A stretch of DNA of 64,000 nucleotides from contig CASEKR010000030.1 of the NCBI GenBank assembly GCA_949288585.1, forward strand, positions 23,279 to 87,278, given 5' to 3'. Below are positions 18,596-28,683 of this stretch, piece by piece. Within the stretch, counting starts at the first letter, position 1. Each line of letters opens with the position of its first letter. This stretch comes from an uncultured Bacteroides sp. GTDB lineage: Bacteria; Bacteroidota; Bacteroidia; Bacteroidales; Bacteroidaceae. A program made the position numbers and the translations under genes. The notes under the pieces were generated by a model. The model was not told the origin of the DNA. It did not search any database and was given only the letters and a program-made list of their open reading frames with translations.

Positions 18596-18716
18596 ATAAG
18601 TTGACAAGGGGACGAGTTAACGAGGCAACAAGGCCTGTTAGTAAACAGACTTACAAGTAATAAGCCCTGCCCTCGTAGTCTTGTTAACTTGTCAACTCGT
18701 CAACTAAATTATCATT
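18596..18716. repeat. Imperfect inverted repeat between korB and korC
   Basis: GTTGACAAGG...GAGTTAACGAGG on the left is largely complementary to CTCGTAGTCTTGTTAACTTG...GTCAAC on the right. It is simple-sequence filler of the kind seen between many genes here; no gene is visible. Confidence 0.55.
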
Positions 18717-18730
18717 TAATCAAAACAGCA

Positions 18731-19273
18731 ATGAAAGAAGAAATCATCATAGCAGGCTTCGGCGGACAAGGCGTCCTGTCCATGGGCAAAATTCTGGCTT
18801 ACTCCGGCTTGATGGAAGGCAAGGAAGTGACTTGGATGCCCGCCTACGGCCCCGAACAACGCGGCGGCACGGCCAACGTGACCGTCATCATCAGCGACGA
18901 CAAGATATCTTCGCCCATCCTGAGCAAGTATGACGCCGCCATCATCCTCAACCAACCCTCGCTGGAGAAGTTCGAGAGCAAGGTGAAACCCGGCGGCATC
19001 CTCATCTACGACGGCTACGGCATCATCAACCCGCCCACCCGCAAGGACATACACGTCTACCGCATCGACGCGATGGATGCGGCAAACGAGATGAACAACA
19101 GCAAAGCGTTCAACATGATTGTATTGGGCGGATTGCTGAAAATCAAGCCGATGGTGACGCTGGAGAATGTCATCAAGGGCTTGAAAAAGACCTTGCCCGA
19201 ACGCCACCACCACCTCATCCCCATGAACGAGGAGGCTATCAAGCGGGGTATGGAGCTGATACGGGAGGTATAA
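18731..19273 (+). CDS. korC: 2-oxoacid:ferredoxin oxidoreductase gamma subunit
   Basis: The start at 18731 (MKEEIIIAGFGGQGVLSMGK) is preferred to one 14 codons upstream. The 180-residue protein has the family signature IAGFGGQG and the block MPAYGPEQRGGTANVTVIIS. It completes the oxidoreductase complex and is followed by a strong terminator. Confidence 0.92.
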   Translation: MKEEIIIAGFGGQGVLSMGKILAYSGLMEGKEVTWMPAYGPEQRGGTANVTVIISDDKISSPILSKYDAAIILNQPSLEKFESKVKPGGILIYDGYGIINPPTRKDIHVYRIDAMDAANEMNNSKAFNMIVLGGLLKIKPMVTLENVIKGLKKTLPERHHHLIPMNEEAIKRGMELIREV

Positions 19274-19312
19274 AGCGTCCTTATATACACGCTAATAAGC
19301 CAAACCAAACCA

Positions 19313-19352
19313 AGCAGGAGGAAAACGAAGCTGTTTTCCTCCTGCTTTTGTT
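19313..19352 (+). terminator. Terminator of the oxidoreductase operon
   Basis: AGCAGGAGGAAAAC pairs perfectly with GTTTTCCTCCTGCT across a six-base loop and is followed by TTTGTTTT. Confidence 0.9.
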
Positions 19353-19382
19353 TTCCCGCCATCATACGCCCGAACCGGACGA

Positions 19383-19421
19383 ACAAAGAAAAGGGCTGCC
19401 CTTCTTTCCGGGGCAGCCCTT
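19383..19421 (-). terminator. Terminator of fba
   Basis: AAGGGCTGCCC (19391-19401) pairs with GGGCAGCCCTT (19411-19421). On the minus strand the stem is followed by TTCTTTG. It lies downstream of the fba stop. Confidence 0.88.
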
Positions 19422-19455
19422 CCTTATCTAAAATTACGCAGCAGGAGTTGTCTTC

Positions 19456-20460
19456 TTATTGAGCCAACTTGCCGTTAGAACCCAGCACGTTAATGATTTT
19501 GTGCTTGTACAGTTTTTCCATTTCATCGCGAGCCGGGCCCAGGTACTTGCGGGGGTCGAACTCAGCGGGTTTCTCGGCGAATACCTTGCGGACAGCAGCC
19601 GTCATGGCCAGGCGAGAGTCGGAGTCGATGTTGATCTTGCAAACGGCAGACTTCGCAGCCTTGCGCAGTTCGTCTTCGGGAATGCCGATAGCTGCTTCCA
19701 GCTTGCCGCCGTATTGGTTGATCATGTCTACATATTCCTGGGGAACGGAAGAAGAACCGTGCAGCACGATGGGGAAGCCCGGCAGTTTCTCCATCACGGC
19801 ATCCAATACGTCGAATGCCAAAGGAGGAGGAACCAAACGGCCCGTAGCGGGGTCAACGTGGCACTGTTCGGGTTTGAACTTGTAAGCGCCGTGAGACGTA
19901 CCGATAGAGATGGCCAAGCTGTCGCAGCCCGTGCGGGTAGCGAAGTCGATTACTTCTTCGGGGTTCGTATAAGTATGGTGTTCGGCAGAAACCTCGTCTT
20001 CTACGCCGGCCAACACGCCCAGTTCGCCTTCAACGGTTACGCCGTACTGGTGAGCGTAATCTACGACCTTCTTCGTCAGCGCAACGTTTTCTTCGTAAGG
20101 CAGGTGGGAACCGTCAATCATGACAGAAGAGAAGCCCATGTCTACGCAAGACTTGCACAGTTCGAAGCTGTCGCCGTGGTCCAGGTGCAGAACGATTTCG
20201 GGGTGTTCGCAGCCCAGTTCCTTGGCATATTCTACGGCACCCTCAGCCATGTAGCGCAGCAACGTCTGATTGGCATAGTTGCGGGCACCCTTCGATACTT
20301 GCAGGATAACCGGGCTTTTCTCTTCAGAAGAAGCCTTGATGATAGCCTGCAACTGCTCCATGTTGTTGAAGTTGAATGCCGGGATGGCATAACCGCCCTT
20401 AATTGCACGCGCAAACATCTCTTTGGTGTTTACGAGGCCTAATTCTTTGTAATTAACCAT
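19456..20460 (-). CDS. fba: Class II fructose-1,6-bisphosphate aldolase
   Basis: The 334-residue protein has the zinc-ligand region HPEIVLHLDHGDSFELCKSC (near residue 85), GVTVEGELGVLAGVEDEVS (near 139) and PIVLHGSSSVPQE (near 231), all typical of zinc-dependent class II aldolases. It splits fructose 1,6-bisphosphate in glycolysis. Codon use is strongly biased, as expected for an abundant enzyme. It is a single gene with its own promoter and terminator. Confidence 0.96.
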   Translation of the reverse strand: MVNYKELGLVNTKEMFARAIKGGYAIPAFNFNNMEQLQAIIKASSEEKSPVILQVSKGARNYANQTLLRYMAEGAVEYAKELGCEHPEIVLHLDHGDSFELCKSCVDMGFSSVMIDGSHLPYEENVALTKKVVDYAHQYGVTVEGELGVLAGVEDEVSAEHHTYTNPEEVIDFATRTGCDSLAISIGTSHGAYKFKPEQCHVDPATGRLVPPPLAFDVLDAVMEKLPGFPIVLHGSSSVPQEYVDMINQYGGKLEAAIGIPEDELRKAAKSAVCKINIDSDSRLAMTAAVRKVFAEKPAEFDPRKYLGPARDEMEKLYKHKIINVLGSNGKLAQ

Positions 20461-20510
20461 GTTGTTTTAAAATTTATTGTTAGTGAATCATAATTCTGCG
20501 CAAAAATAAG

Positions 20511-20518
20511 CATTCTCC
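20511..20518 (-). promoter_or_regulatory. Promoter -7 box of fba
   Basis: On the minus strand TATTTTTG matches TAnnTTTG and lies about 50 bases before the start codon. Confidence 0.55.
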
Positions 20519-20848
20519 TTCAAAAACGAAACAGCGGAAGGCAATTAATTTCGGTTCTCCCCTCCGGAATTGCAAAGAAATTAAAGGCGCGGAACATCAT
20601 TTAACACAACGTTTGTTCCCCTGCCGCTTGTGACACTCATCTTTGCCGGGCGATGCCGTCCTTGGCGGCACCCTTGCGAACTGACAGGCAGGAACCGCCA
20701 CCTGCATCTTTGATTTTGTCCCGACCTGATTCCCTGCCCATCTTGCACAGCATTGTCTATTTTCACATAAGGGTTCGTCAAGCCAATGCACCCCAACCGC
20801 ACCCCACCTCCCTCTACAAGGCTGTCTGGCCCATAAAATAGCAGTGTT

Positions 20849-20915
20849 GAAGCAAAGGGAGAGCGAAGGGAAAGCGAAGGTGAAGCAAAGGAGAAGCAAA
20901 GGAGAAGCGAAGAAA
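20849..20915. repeat. 11-base tandem array
   Basis: Units such as GAAGCAAAGGA and GAAAGCGAAGG repeat six times at about 11 bases just past the 3' end of the phosphatase-fold gene. The stretch 20519-20934 otherwise shows no convincing gene. Confidence 0.75.
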
Positions 20916-20934
20916 AAAACAGTTGAAACAGGTT

Positions 20935-21966
20935 TTACTTCTTCTCCAGATAAACAATCGTCGGCAAATGGTCGCTATAACCATTCAGCCATTTGCGGCC
21001 GCCGTGGGTGCGCAAAGGATAGCCCTCGTATTTCTCGTCGTGCTGGAAAAGGTAGTCCGGGCGGAACACCTCGTGGTCCACATAATGCAGGCCGCCACCT
21101 TGCGCATCCAGCAGGGGGCGCGTCAGGACAATCTGGTCGAACAGGTTCCACCGGCCACGGTAGCACAGCGTGCCGATGCTGTCGTCTTCCAACGTCGCCC
21201 ACCACGGGTTGTAGAACTCCTGCTCGCCCACTTCGGAGATGTCCTTGCGGGCACCGAGCGCTTGCAGACTCTCGTCCATGGGGTCGTCGTTCAAGTCGCC
21301 CATGACCAGCAGTTTCAGGTGCGGGTCGTCGCGGAACAAGGAATCTTTCAACGCCTTCACTTGCTTCGCGGCATGGATGCGGTATTCCTCCCCGTTCCCC
21401 CGGGAAGGCCAATGGTTGACGATAAAGCACAGGCGCTCGCCCGCCAGCTTCCCGTCCACCACCAGGAAACCACGGGTCTGGAAACGGGCCGTATCCCCCT
21501 CCAGGGGCGCATAACCGACCAATGCGGAATGGTCCACTTGGAAACGGGCCGGGTCGTAGAGCAGCGCACAGTCAATGCCACGGCCGTCCGGGCCCTCGTA
21601 ATGCACATATTTATATTGGGCAAGCGCGGGCTGCCCCAGCAAGTCGTCCAGCACCCGGCTGTTCTCCACCTCGGCCACGCCGATGCAGGCCGGCCCCTGC
21701 GCCACCCGGTCGCGCGACAATTCGAACAACACCTTGGCCAGGTTCTTCAACTTGGCTTCATACTTCTTCGCCCCCCACGTATATCGCCCGTCGGGCAGGA
21801 AGTCGTAGTCCTCCTTCCCCTCGTCGTGAATCGTGTCAAACAGGTTCTCCAAATTGTAGAAGGCCACGCTGTATAACTCCGGCCTATTTTTCATACAGCC
21901 CTGTGCCAGCAGGCAAGCAAAGAAGGCACCCATGGCCAGTCCCCAAAGATACTTTTTCATAATCAA
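20935..21966 (-). CDS. Endonuclease/exonuclease/phosphatase-fold lipoprotein
   Basis: The 343-residue protein has a lipoprotein signal peptide (FFACLLAQGC, modified Cys near residue 24). The mature part has the fold's metal and catalytic motifs: YNLENLFDT near residue 38, GVAEVENS near 95, VNHWPSRG near 190, VMGDLNDDP near 230 and YSDHLP near the end. Members cleave phosphodiesters in nucleic acids, lipids or inositol phosphates. The substrate is unknown. The protein should sit in the envelope. Confidence 0.88.
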   Translation of the reverse strand: MIMKKYLWGLAMGAFFACLLAQGCMKNRPELYSVAFYNLENLFDTIHDEGKEDYDFLPDGRYTWGAKKYEAKLKNLAKVLFELSRDRVAQGPACIGVAEVENSRVLDDLLGQPALAQYKYVHYEGPDGRGIDCALLYDPARFQVDHSALVGYAPLEGDTARFQTRGFLVVDGKLAGERLCFIVNHWPSRGNGEEYRIHAAKQVKALKDSLFRDDPHLKLLVMGDLNDDPMDESLQALGARKDISEVGEQEFYNPWWATLEDDSIGTLCYRGRWNLFDQIVLTRPLLDAQGGGLHYVDHEVFRPDYLFQHDEKYEGYPLRTHGGRKWLNGYSDHLPTIVYLEKK

Positions 21967-22054
21967 ACCGTATTAATCGGATGCAAAAGTCAGAAATTAA
22001 ACGCGATAAACCTATTTTTAGGGGAACTTTTTTCTTTATTCCAAAGAAATGCCT

Positions 22055-22062
22055 TATCTTTG
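22055..22062 (+). promoter_or_regulatory. Promoter -7 box of the L31 gene
   Basis: TATCTTTG matches the -7 consensus and lies about 78 bases before the start codon. Confidence 0.65.
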
Positions 22063-22139
22063 CCACCCGAAATAAAGACCATTACACTACTTTATTACCA
22101 AAAGTAACCGCATAGTAAAACTAAAAAAGAAAATAGGAA

Positions 22140-22394
22140 ATGAAAAAAGGTATCCATCCTGAAAATTACCGTCCGGTAGTATTCAAAGATATGTCTAACG
22201 GCGACATGTTCTTGTCGCGCTCTACTTGCGCCACAAAAGAAACCGTCGAGTTCGAAGGCGAGACTTATCCGCTGATTAAGTTGGAAATCTCCAGTTCTTC
22301 CCACCCGTTCTACACTGGTAAATCCAAACTGGTAGACACGGCCGGCCGCGTGGACAAATTCATGAGCCGCTACGGAAAGAGCACAAAGAAATAA
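22140..22394 (+). CDS. rpmE2: 50S ribosomal protein L31 type B
   Basis: The 84-residue protein begins [20 protein letters not shown] and has the longer type-B layout ([20 protein letters not shown], then DKFMSRYGK). It lacks the CxxC zinc pairs of type A, so it does not need zinc. It has its own promoter and terminator. Confidence 0.97.
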   Translation: MKKGIHPENYRPVVFKDMSNGDMFLSRSTCATKETVEFEGETYPLIKLEISSSSHPFYTGKSKLVDTAGRVDKFMSRYGKSTKK

Positions 22395-22413
22395 AATCAA
22401 ACATTGATTTTTT

Positions 22414-22450
22414 AAAGAGGCTGTCTCCTGCGAAAGGAGACAGCCTCTTT
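22414..22450 (+). terminator. Terminator of the L31 gene
   Basis: AGAGGCTGTCTCCT pairs with AGGAGACAGCCTCT across a short loop and is followed by TTCCTTTT. The opposite strand has AAA runs, so it may also serve the convergent beta-helix gene. Confidence 0.9.
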
Positions 22451-22463
22451 CCTTTTCCGGTGT

Positions 22464-24026
22464 TCAAGGATGGGCCAACACTTGTATGTCGGCTTCGCTC
22501 ACGCCATAATCCGCAGGCACATATGCCCGTCCCTTGTCGGGGAAAGGCATAAATTGCCCGCTGCCCAGACGGTCATATACGGCCGGTCTGAACACGCCTC
22601 CTTTCCGACTACGGAACATCCACACGCAGAAATCGCCGTGCAATGCGTAACCCAATTCCACCTGTTCGTTGTTGTCTCCCGCCAATTCATAACTGTGTAT
22701 TTTCACGCCATCGCCTTCAAACCTGAAACAGAGTTTGGCTTGCAGGGCATCGGTCAGACTGATTTCCAAGTCATTCTGCAACGGCGAGGCAACAACAGCC
22801 CCCAATACATACCATTGCGACCCTGCGTCATTCAGCCGGTTCCACATCAATCCGTCTGCCGACTTGCCACGAAGACGCTGCGAAAGAGTCAAGTCATAGG
22901 GACTGAGATTCTGCAAACCGTCAACCACACAATTCACAAACGAGAATTTGTCGGCAATGTCCCAGCCCACAATGCCGGACGGATATTCCAGAATTTTGTA
23001 ATCCTTGTTTTTCAACGTAAAGGTTGAATTGGAAATCTTCACCCGCAAATTGGGGCTGCTTGCCCCGGCGTACAAAAAACAGGTACCGAAGTCGTTCAGA
23101 TACGAATAGACAATCTGCTGGTCGAGCAAGAGGTCTGGACTGAAGTTATCGTCCACTACGATGCCACGGTCCATCGTGTCGTAATACACTTGGTTGAACA
23201 CAAAGAAGCCGCCGGTAGCTATGCGGATGCCCACTGTTTCTTTGAAGTTCTCCCCGTCTGCCCGCACGGTTCCCCCGGTGGTATTCATGGCCAAGAGATG
23301 CACATTGTTCAAGATATGCCCGGCCGACTTGGTTACGAAGGCTTCTTTGGTGCTATAAATAAAAGTATCGGAAATCTTGCAGTCGCAGCAGCCTTGATCG
23401 ATGTAGATGCCATAGACATCATCGTTCGACGATATGCCCTGGATGGTCACGTTGTCTATCTTGGTGTCTGAACTGCCTGTACCTCCCGGTTCCGGCAGAT
23501 GGATGCGTATGTGCGTATGTCGTCCCCGGACCAAGCTCATGTTGCGGATTTGCACCAATTGCTTCCTGCCGTCCAGCAGAATGCCGTTGTCGGCATTGTA
23601 ACAATCCAAGATGCCTCCTTCGATGTAAGAAAAACGCCTGTGCGTGACATCGCTGAAATAAACCTCTGAGTAGCCCACCTTGATAAGAGCATCCAGATGG
23701 ACATCGGATTTCACCAGCGCATTTTTGTCGAACAACAGGTTCACATTTTTCGTATAGTCCATAGGTAAAACCATCGGTTCGGTCAGATTGTAGGTTCCGG
23801 CCGGAAAGAAAACGGTTTTCCCATACGAGTGTTTTATCAAACGGTTCAGTTCCGGGCCGATAGGTGCCCCGTCGTTTCGGACACCATGTTCGACAGCGGA
23901 AACAGTTCCGACAGGATTGGCCGACGTCTCCTTTGCGTTTGTGCTTTGTCCGGGCTGCTGATTGCCATGCCCATAAATGGGGCAAAGAAGGCAGCAGCAG
24001 AACAAGAAATAAATGGTTCGTTTCAT
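22464..24026 (-). CDS. Secreted right-handed beta-helix protein (pectate lyase-like fold)
   Basis: The 520-residue protein has an N-terminal signal peptide (MKRTIYFLFCCCLLCPIYG). The opening VSAVEHGVRNDGAPIGPELN resembles the glycosyl hydrolase 28/pectate-lyase-3 entry to a parallel beta helix, followed by repeats such as YIEGGILDCYNADNGILLDG and KIDNVTIQGISSNDDVYGIY. No catalytic residues can be assigned with confidence. It may bind or cleave a polysaccharide at the cell surface. The gene stands alone, with no SusC/SusD nearby. Confidence 0.72.
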   Translation of the reverse strand: MKRTIYFLFCCCLLCPIYGHGNQQPGQSTNAKETSANPVGTVSAVEHGVRNDGAPIGPELNRLIKHSYGKTVFFPAGTYNLTEPMVLPMDYTKNVNLLFDKNALVKSDVHLDALIKVGYSEVYFSDVTHRRFSYIEGGILDCYNADNGILLDGRKQLVQIRNMSLVRGRHTHIRIHLPEPGGTGSSDTKIDNVTIQGISSNDDVYGIYIDQGCCDCKISDTFIYSTKEAFVTKSAGHILNNVHLLAMNTTGGTVRADGENFKETVGIRIATGGFFVFNQVYYDTMDRGIVVDDNFSPDLLLDQQIVYSYLNDFGTCFLYAGASSPNLRVKISNSTFTLKNKDYKILEYPSGIVGWDIADKFSFVNCVVDGLQNLSPYDLTLSQRLRGKSADGLMWNRLNDAGSQWYVLGAVVASPLQNDLEISLTDALQAKLCFRFEGDGVKIHSYELAGDNNEQVELGYALHGDFCVWMFRSRKGGVFRPAVYDRLGSGQFMPFPDKGRAYVPADYGVSEADIQVLAHP

Positions 24027-24049
24027 CTAATGAATGTTATAGGATTAAA

Positions 24050-24082
24050 CAAAAAAATCCTCTTGCCTGCTCCGGCAAGAGG
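24050..24082 (-). terminator. Terminator of the gcvT-side operon
   Basis: CCTCTTGCC (24059-24067) pairs with GGCAAGAGG (24074-24082). On the minus strand it is followed by seven U bases. It lies between the gcvT stop and the beta-helix gene. Confidence 0.88.
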
Positions 24083-24104
24083 AAAAAATAAAAAAATTTC
24101 GCAC

Positions 24105-25196
24105 TTACTTCGCGTTGCGGAAAGGCGGTTTCACGACTTGCGCCTTCAGTTTGCGGCCGCGCACATCAATGCAGATTTCTGTCCCCGGCTTGGCATACTC
24201 CGGCTTGACATAGCCCATGCCGATACCAATCTTGCGCAAGGGCGACATGGTGCCCGAAGTGACCGTGCCTATCTGCTCCCCTCCGGCACTACAAAGCGCA
24301 TAGCCATGACGCGGGATGCCCCTGTCTATCATCTCAAAGCCAACCAGCTTGCGGGTGACGCCTTCGCGCTTCTGCTGCTCCAGCATGGGGCGGTTGATAA
24401 AGTTCTTGCCGTCCACGAACTTGGTAATCCACCCCAACCCGGCTTCGATGGGCGAGGTCGTATCGTCCAAGTCGTTCCCATAGAGGCAGAAGCCCATCTC
24501 CAAGCGCAACGTGTCGCGCGCTCCCAGGCCGACGGGCTTAATGCCAAACTCGGCCCCCGCCTCAAAGACAGCATCCCAAATCTTCAGAGCGGCTTCGGGA
24601 TAGAAATAAAGCTCGAAACCTCCGGCACCGGTATAGCCCGTATTGGAGATAATGACATCCGGCTCGCCGGCAAACTCACCATGCGCGAAGTGGTAATAGG
24701 GAATGGAAGATAAGTCTATGGGAGTAAGTTTCTGCAATGCCCGGATGGCCAAAGGTCCCTGCACGGCCAGTTGCGCCATGCGGTCAGAGGCATTCTCCAG
24801 TTCAGCCCCTTCTGTGTTGTGGGACACACACCAGTTCCAGTCCTTCTCGATGTTGGCGGCGTTCACCACCAGCATGAACTTCTCTGGTTCGTACTGATAG
24901 ACCAGCAGGTCGTCCACAATGCCTCCGGTCTCGTTAGGGAAACAAGTGTATTGCACCTTGCCCGGCACTAAGGCGGAGACATCATTGGAAGTCATTTTCT
25001 GCAAGAAAGGCAAAGCCTGCGGGCCTTTCACCCAAAATTCGCCCATGTGGGACACATCGAACACGCCGACGGCGTGGCACACAGTCAGGTGTTCGTCAAT
25101 GATGCCGGAATATTCGATTGGCATGTTATAACCGGCAAACTCGTGCATCTTCGCGCCCAAGGCGATGTGCTTTTCGGTAAATGGAGTCGTTTTCAT
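24105..25196 (-). CDS. gcvT: Aminomethyltransferase (glycine cleavage T protein)
   Basis: The 363-residue protein begins [20 protein letters not shown] and has [31 protein letters not shown] and [20 protein letters not shown], all GcvT signatures. It transfers the methylene group to tetrahydrofolate in glycine cleavage. The other gcv genes are not adjacent. pepT lies 36 bases upstream on the same strand. Confidence 0.96.
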   Translation of the reverse strand: MKTTPFTEKHIALGAKMHEFAGYNMPIEYSGIIDEHLTVCHAVGVFDVSHMGEFWVKGPQALPFLQKMTSNDVSALVPGKVQYTCFPNETGGIVDDLLVYQYEPEKFMLVVNAANIEKDWNWCVSHNTEGAELENASDRMAQLAVQGPLAIRALQKLTPIDLSSIPYYHFAHGEFAGEPDVIISNTGYTGAGGFELYFYPEAALKIWDAVFEAGAEFGIKPVGLGARDTLRLEMGFCLYGNDLDDTTSPIEAGLGWITKFVDGKNFINRPMLEQQKREGVTRKLVGFEMIDRGIPRHGYALCSAGGEQIGTVTSGTMSPLRKIGIGMGYVKPEYAKPGTEICIDVRGRKLKAQVVKPPFRNAK

Positions 25197-25232
25197 TCGA
25201 TTATGGTTTTAAACAACGGTTAATGGTCGCAG

Positions 25233-26462
25233 TCAGCGAGCGGCAGCCAGTCCGGCAATCTTCACAATCACGTTCATGGCTTTCTCCATGCTTTGGATGG
25301 ACACGAACTCATACCGCCCGTGGAAGTTCAGCCCCCCGGCAAAGATGTTGGGGCAGGGCAATCCCTTGAACGAGAGTTGCGCGCCGTCCGTACCACCACG
25401 TATAGCCTTCACACGCGGTTCGACTCCCGCTTCCTTCATGGCTTGGAAAGCAATGTCGATGACGTGCATCACCGGTTCTATCTGCTCCCTCATATTATAA
25501 TATTGGTCTTTCAGTTCCAGCACGACCACCTGCTCGCCGTGCTCCGCATTGATAAGGTCGGCTAGCCGCTGCATTTCAGCCTTGCGGGCTTCGAACCGCG
25601 CACGGTCATGGTCGCGGATGATATAAGAGACGGTGGTCTGTTCCACATCGCCGTTTACGCCCACCAAGTGATAGAAACCTTCGTAGCCTTCGGTATGCTC
25701 GGGCGTCTCGCTATCCGGCAAGAAGGAAATGAAACGATTGGCCACGCGTAACGAATTAATCATTTTGTTCTTGGCATAACCCGGATGCACGTTGCGCCCT
25801 TTGAAGGTCAGCTTGGCCGAAGCGGCATTGAAGTTCTCAAACTCCAACTCCCCTACCTCGCCGCCGTCCATCGTATAGGCCCAGTCGCAAGCGAACTTCT
25901 CCACGTCAAACTTATGAGCGCCCAGGCCGATTTCCTCGTCGGGATTGAAGCCGATGCGTATCTTGCCATGCTTGATTTCCGGATGTTCCTGCAGGTAAAC
26001 CACGGCAGAAACTATCTCGGCAATGCCCGCCTTGTCATCAGCGCCAAGAAGTGTCCGGCCATCAGTCACAATCAGGTCTTCCCCCTTGTGTTCCAACAGT
26101 TCCGGGAACTGGGTGGGCGAAAGCACGATGTTCTCTTCCGCGCAGAGCACGATGTCTCCCCCGTCATAGTTCCGCACCGTGCGGGGCGATACCCCCTTGC
26201 CGCTCATGTCGGGACTGGTATCCATGTGGGCAATAAAACCTACTACGGGCACTTCCTTGTCCGTGTTGGCAGGCAAGGTGGCAAACAGGTAACCGTTGTC
26301 GTCCAACGTCACTTCCTCCAGACCCAATGCCTCAAGTTCTTCTTTCAGGTATTTGGCAAATACCATCTGCCCCGGCGTGCTGGGCGTCGTGCCGGTTTCT
26401 TCGCTCGACTGCGTGTCGAAGCTCACATACTTCAAAAATCTTTCTACTAATGTCATATTCAA
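25233..26462 (-). CDS. pepT: Peptidase T (tripeptidase)
   Basis: The 409-residue M20 metallopeptidase has the zinc ligands in [10 protein letters not shown] (near residue 78), [13 protein letters not shown] (near 140) and [16 protein letters not shown] (near 174). It removes the N-terminal residue from tripeptides. It lies between the PurF-like gene and gcvT on one strand, with short gaps. Confidence 0.96.
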   Translation of the reverse strand: MNMTLVERFLKYVSFDTQSSEETGTTPSTPGQMVFAKYLKEELEALGLEEVTLDDNGYLFATLPANTDKEVPVVGFIAHMDTSPDMSGKGVSPRTVRNYDGGDIVLCAEENIVLSPTQFPELLEHKGEDLIVTDGRTLLGADDKAGIAEIVSAVVYLQEHPEIKHGKIRIGFNPDEEIGLGAHKFDVEKFACDWAYTMDGGEVGELEFENFNAASAKLTFKGRNVHPGYAKNKMINSLRVANRFISFLPDSETPEHTEGYEGFYHLVGVNGDVEQTTVSYIIRDHDRARFEARKAEMQRLADLINAEHGEQVVVLELKDQYYNMREQIEPVMHVIDIAFQAMKEAGVEPRVKAIRGGTDGAQLSFKGLPCPNIFAGGLNFHGRYEFVSIQSMEKAMNVIVKIAGLAAAR

Positions 26463-26490
26463 GCTTTTTTTTACTTAACCAAAATGCCAC

Positions 26491-27900
26491 TCAGAAACAG
26501 CCCGTACCGTCGAAGCAATGCGTGCAAAGTTTACACTTAGGCAGCCCGATGGATTCGACCAGGGTCTCTAGCGTATTGAATTTCAAAGAATCCAAGCCGA
26601 ACCGCTGGCGAATGACATCCACCATTTTTTCGTATTCCGGCGAACCGGTCGTAGCATATTTCTCCAGATTCTTGTTCTCGTCGCCTTCCAGTTCCTTGAT
26701 GATACGGCGCGTAATCAGTTCGAGATTGCTGCGCGAAGCTGTGAAACCGATGAACGGGCAGGCATAGATGAGCGGAGGGCAGGCGATGCGGATGTGCACC
26801 TCCTTGGCACCGCAATCGTAAAGTACCTTCACGTTGTCCCGCAACTGCGTGCCGCGCACGATGGAATCGTCGCAAAACAACAGACGCTTGCCTTGCAACA
26901 TGGCGCGATTGGGAATCAGTTTCATCTTGGCCACCAAGTTGCGCAACTCCTGCCGGCTCGGTGTAAAGCTACGCGGCCAGGTGGGCGTATATTTGGCGAT
27001 AGCCCGATGGTAGGGCACTCCCTTGCCTTCCGCATATCCCAAGGCCATGCCTACACCCGAATCGGGAATACCGCATGCACAATCCACTTCCGAGGTATCC
27101 GTCTGCCCCATTTTCAATCCGGACAAGAAACGGACTTCTTCCACATTCCGTCCCTCGTAGCACGAGGTTGGGAACCCGTAATACACCCACAGGAAAGAAC
27201 AAATCTGCATCTTCTCATTGGGTCGGCGCAGTTGTTCCACCCCGTCGGCATGCAAGCGTACAATCTCGCCTGGTCCCAGGTAGGAATCAATCTCATAATC
27301 CAAGTTCGGGAAGCTGTTCGATTCGCTGCTGGCCGCGTATGCGCCGTCCTTGCGGCCTATCACGATGGGCGTTCGTCCCCACTTGTCGCGTGCGGCAATG
27401 ATGCCGCCCTCCGTCAGCAACAACATAGAGCATGACCCCTTGATGCGGTTATAGACATTCTCGATACCTTCTACAAAGTTTTTCCCTTGGATAATAAGCA
27501 GGGCTACCAATTCCGTCTGGTTGGTCTTCCCCGAACTGAGTTCCGCGAAGTGCATGTTCTGGGACAGCAGTTCCGCCTCCAGTTCGTCCATGTTCTGAAT
27601 CTTAGCCACTGTGACGATGGCGAACCTGCCCAAATGAGAATTGATGATGATGGGCTGGGCATCCGTGTCACTGATGATGCCGATGCCCGAATTGCCGATG
27701 AACTTGCCCAGTTCGTCTTCAAACTTGGTCCGGAAGTACGTACTTTCCAGATTATGAATGGAACGGGTGAATTGTTTGTTTTCTGCATCATACGTGGCCA
27801 TCCCGCCGCGTCTGGTTCCCAAGTGCGAATTATAGTCTGTGCCGTAAAACAAATCGGCCACACACGACGCCTTGGATACTGTTCCGAAAAAGCCTCCCAT
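26491..27900 (-). CDS. PurF-like amidophosphoribosyltransferase lacking the catalytic cysteine
   Basis: The start at 27900 (MGGFFGTVSKASCVADLFYG) is chosen because class II glutaminases begin their active-site residue right after the initiator Met. Here that residue is Gly, not Cys. The PRPP-binding motif is intact (LLFCDDSIVRGTQL near residue 356). The C-terminus has a Cys cluster (KCKLCTHC...GCF) like iron-sulfur PurF enzymes. The 469-residue protein may use ammonia or have another role. A true PurF is presumably elsewhere in the genome. It is followed by pepT. Confidence 0.82.
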   Translation of the reverse strand: MGGFFGTVSKASCVADLFYGTDYNSHLGTRRGGMATYDAENKQFTRSIHNLESTYFRTKFEDELGKFIGNSGIGIISDTDAQPIIINSHLGRFAIVTVAKIQNMDELEAELLSQNMHFAELSSGKTNQTELVALLIIQGKNFVEGIENVYNRIKGSCSMLLLTEGGIIAARDKWGRTPIVIGRKDGAYAASSESNSFPNLDYEIDSYLGPGEIVRLHADGVEQLRRPNEKMQICSFLWVYYGFPTSCYEGRNVEEVRFLSGLKMGQTDTSEVDCACGIPDSGVGMALGYAEGKGVPYHRAIAKYTPTWPRSFTPSRQELRNLVAKMKLIPNRAMLQGKRLLFCDDSIVRGTQLRDNVKVLYDCGAKEVHIRIACPPLIYACPFIGFTASRSNLELITRRIIKELEGDENKNLEKYATTGSPEYEKMVDVIRQRFGLDSLKFNTLETLVESIGLPKCKLCTHCFDGTGCF

Positions 27901-28160
27901 AAGAAATGATTTTCTATATTTATTTAGCAATTATGCGTGCAAAGGTACGAAAAAGTCGGTACTGACGACAAAAGGGGGCTTTCTTTTTTTCACTTCCCGG
28001 TATGAAAAGAAGCCGCCCCACCAGCCTTGAACAGGCCACCAGAAACGGCTTCCAAAACTAACACCTGCATGAAAACTACAACCTTTTACCTTTGTAGCTT
28101 TATATAAGCTTGCAAATGTAAGATTTTCCACTCGAATAACCAACAATAAACCTATTTCTT

Positions 28161-28190
28161 TTTGTTCCAACGACAAAATAGTTACCTTTG
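28161..28190 (+). promoter_or_regulatory. Promoter of the fluoride channel gene
   Basis: TTTG (28161-28164), 18 bases, then TACCTTTG (28183-28190). The leader is only about 25 bases, too short for a fluoride riboswitch. Confidence 0.7.
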
Positions 28191-28220
28191 CACGCTTTTA
28201 CACTATACATCCCTATCTCA

Positions 28221-28586
28221 ATGGTCAAGACATTGCTTCTGGTTTTCCTTGGCGGAGGCACGGGCAGCCTCTTGCGCTACGCCGTGCAGGCCTTTGCCCA
28301 CCAATACCCCCGCACCGCCTCTTTCCCCTTCCCGTGGCCCACGTTCGGCGTCAACCTACTGGGCTGTTTTCTCATCGGCTTGTTCTACGCCTGGTCCTCA
28401 CGCTTCCACCTGTCGGAAGAGACCCGCCTGCTGCTCACCACAGGACTATGCGGTGGCTTCACGACCTTCTCCACCTTCAGCCATGAAGGGACAACCCTGT
28501 TACGCCAAGGTTTCTACGGAACATTCCTGCTCTACGTCGGCGGCAGCATCCTGCTGGGCATGGCGGCAACCTTTGCCGGAGGCTAG
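28221..28586 (+). CDS. crcB: Fluoride channel FluC/CrcB
   Basis: The start at 28221 lies after the promoter. The 121-residue protein has four membrane segments and the family motifs GGGTGSLLRYAVQ (near residue 10), FGVNLLGCFLIGLF (near 42) and GLCGGFTTFSTFS (near 75). It works as a dual-topology dimer that lets fluoride out of the cell. Confidence 0.94.
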   Translation: MVKTLLLVFLGGGTGSLLRYAVQAFAHQYPRTASFPFPWPTFGVNLLGCFLIGLFYAWSSRFHLSEETRLLLTTGLCGGFTTFSTFSHEGTTLLRQGFYGTFLLYVGGSILLGMAATFAGG

Positions 28587-28683
28587 ATAGGGAAAGGATG
28601 AAAGAACAGAAGGAGGGGCATCGAAAACAAAGATATACTGATTCTTTACCATCTCCGTTTCTCTTAACTGCCTTCCCGCCGAA

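Noticed and set aside
28140-28220. Fluoride riboswitch upstream of crcB
   Set aside because: The predicted leader is only about 25 bases and shows none of the conserved riboswitch sequence.
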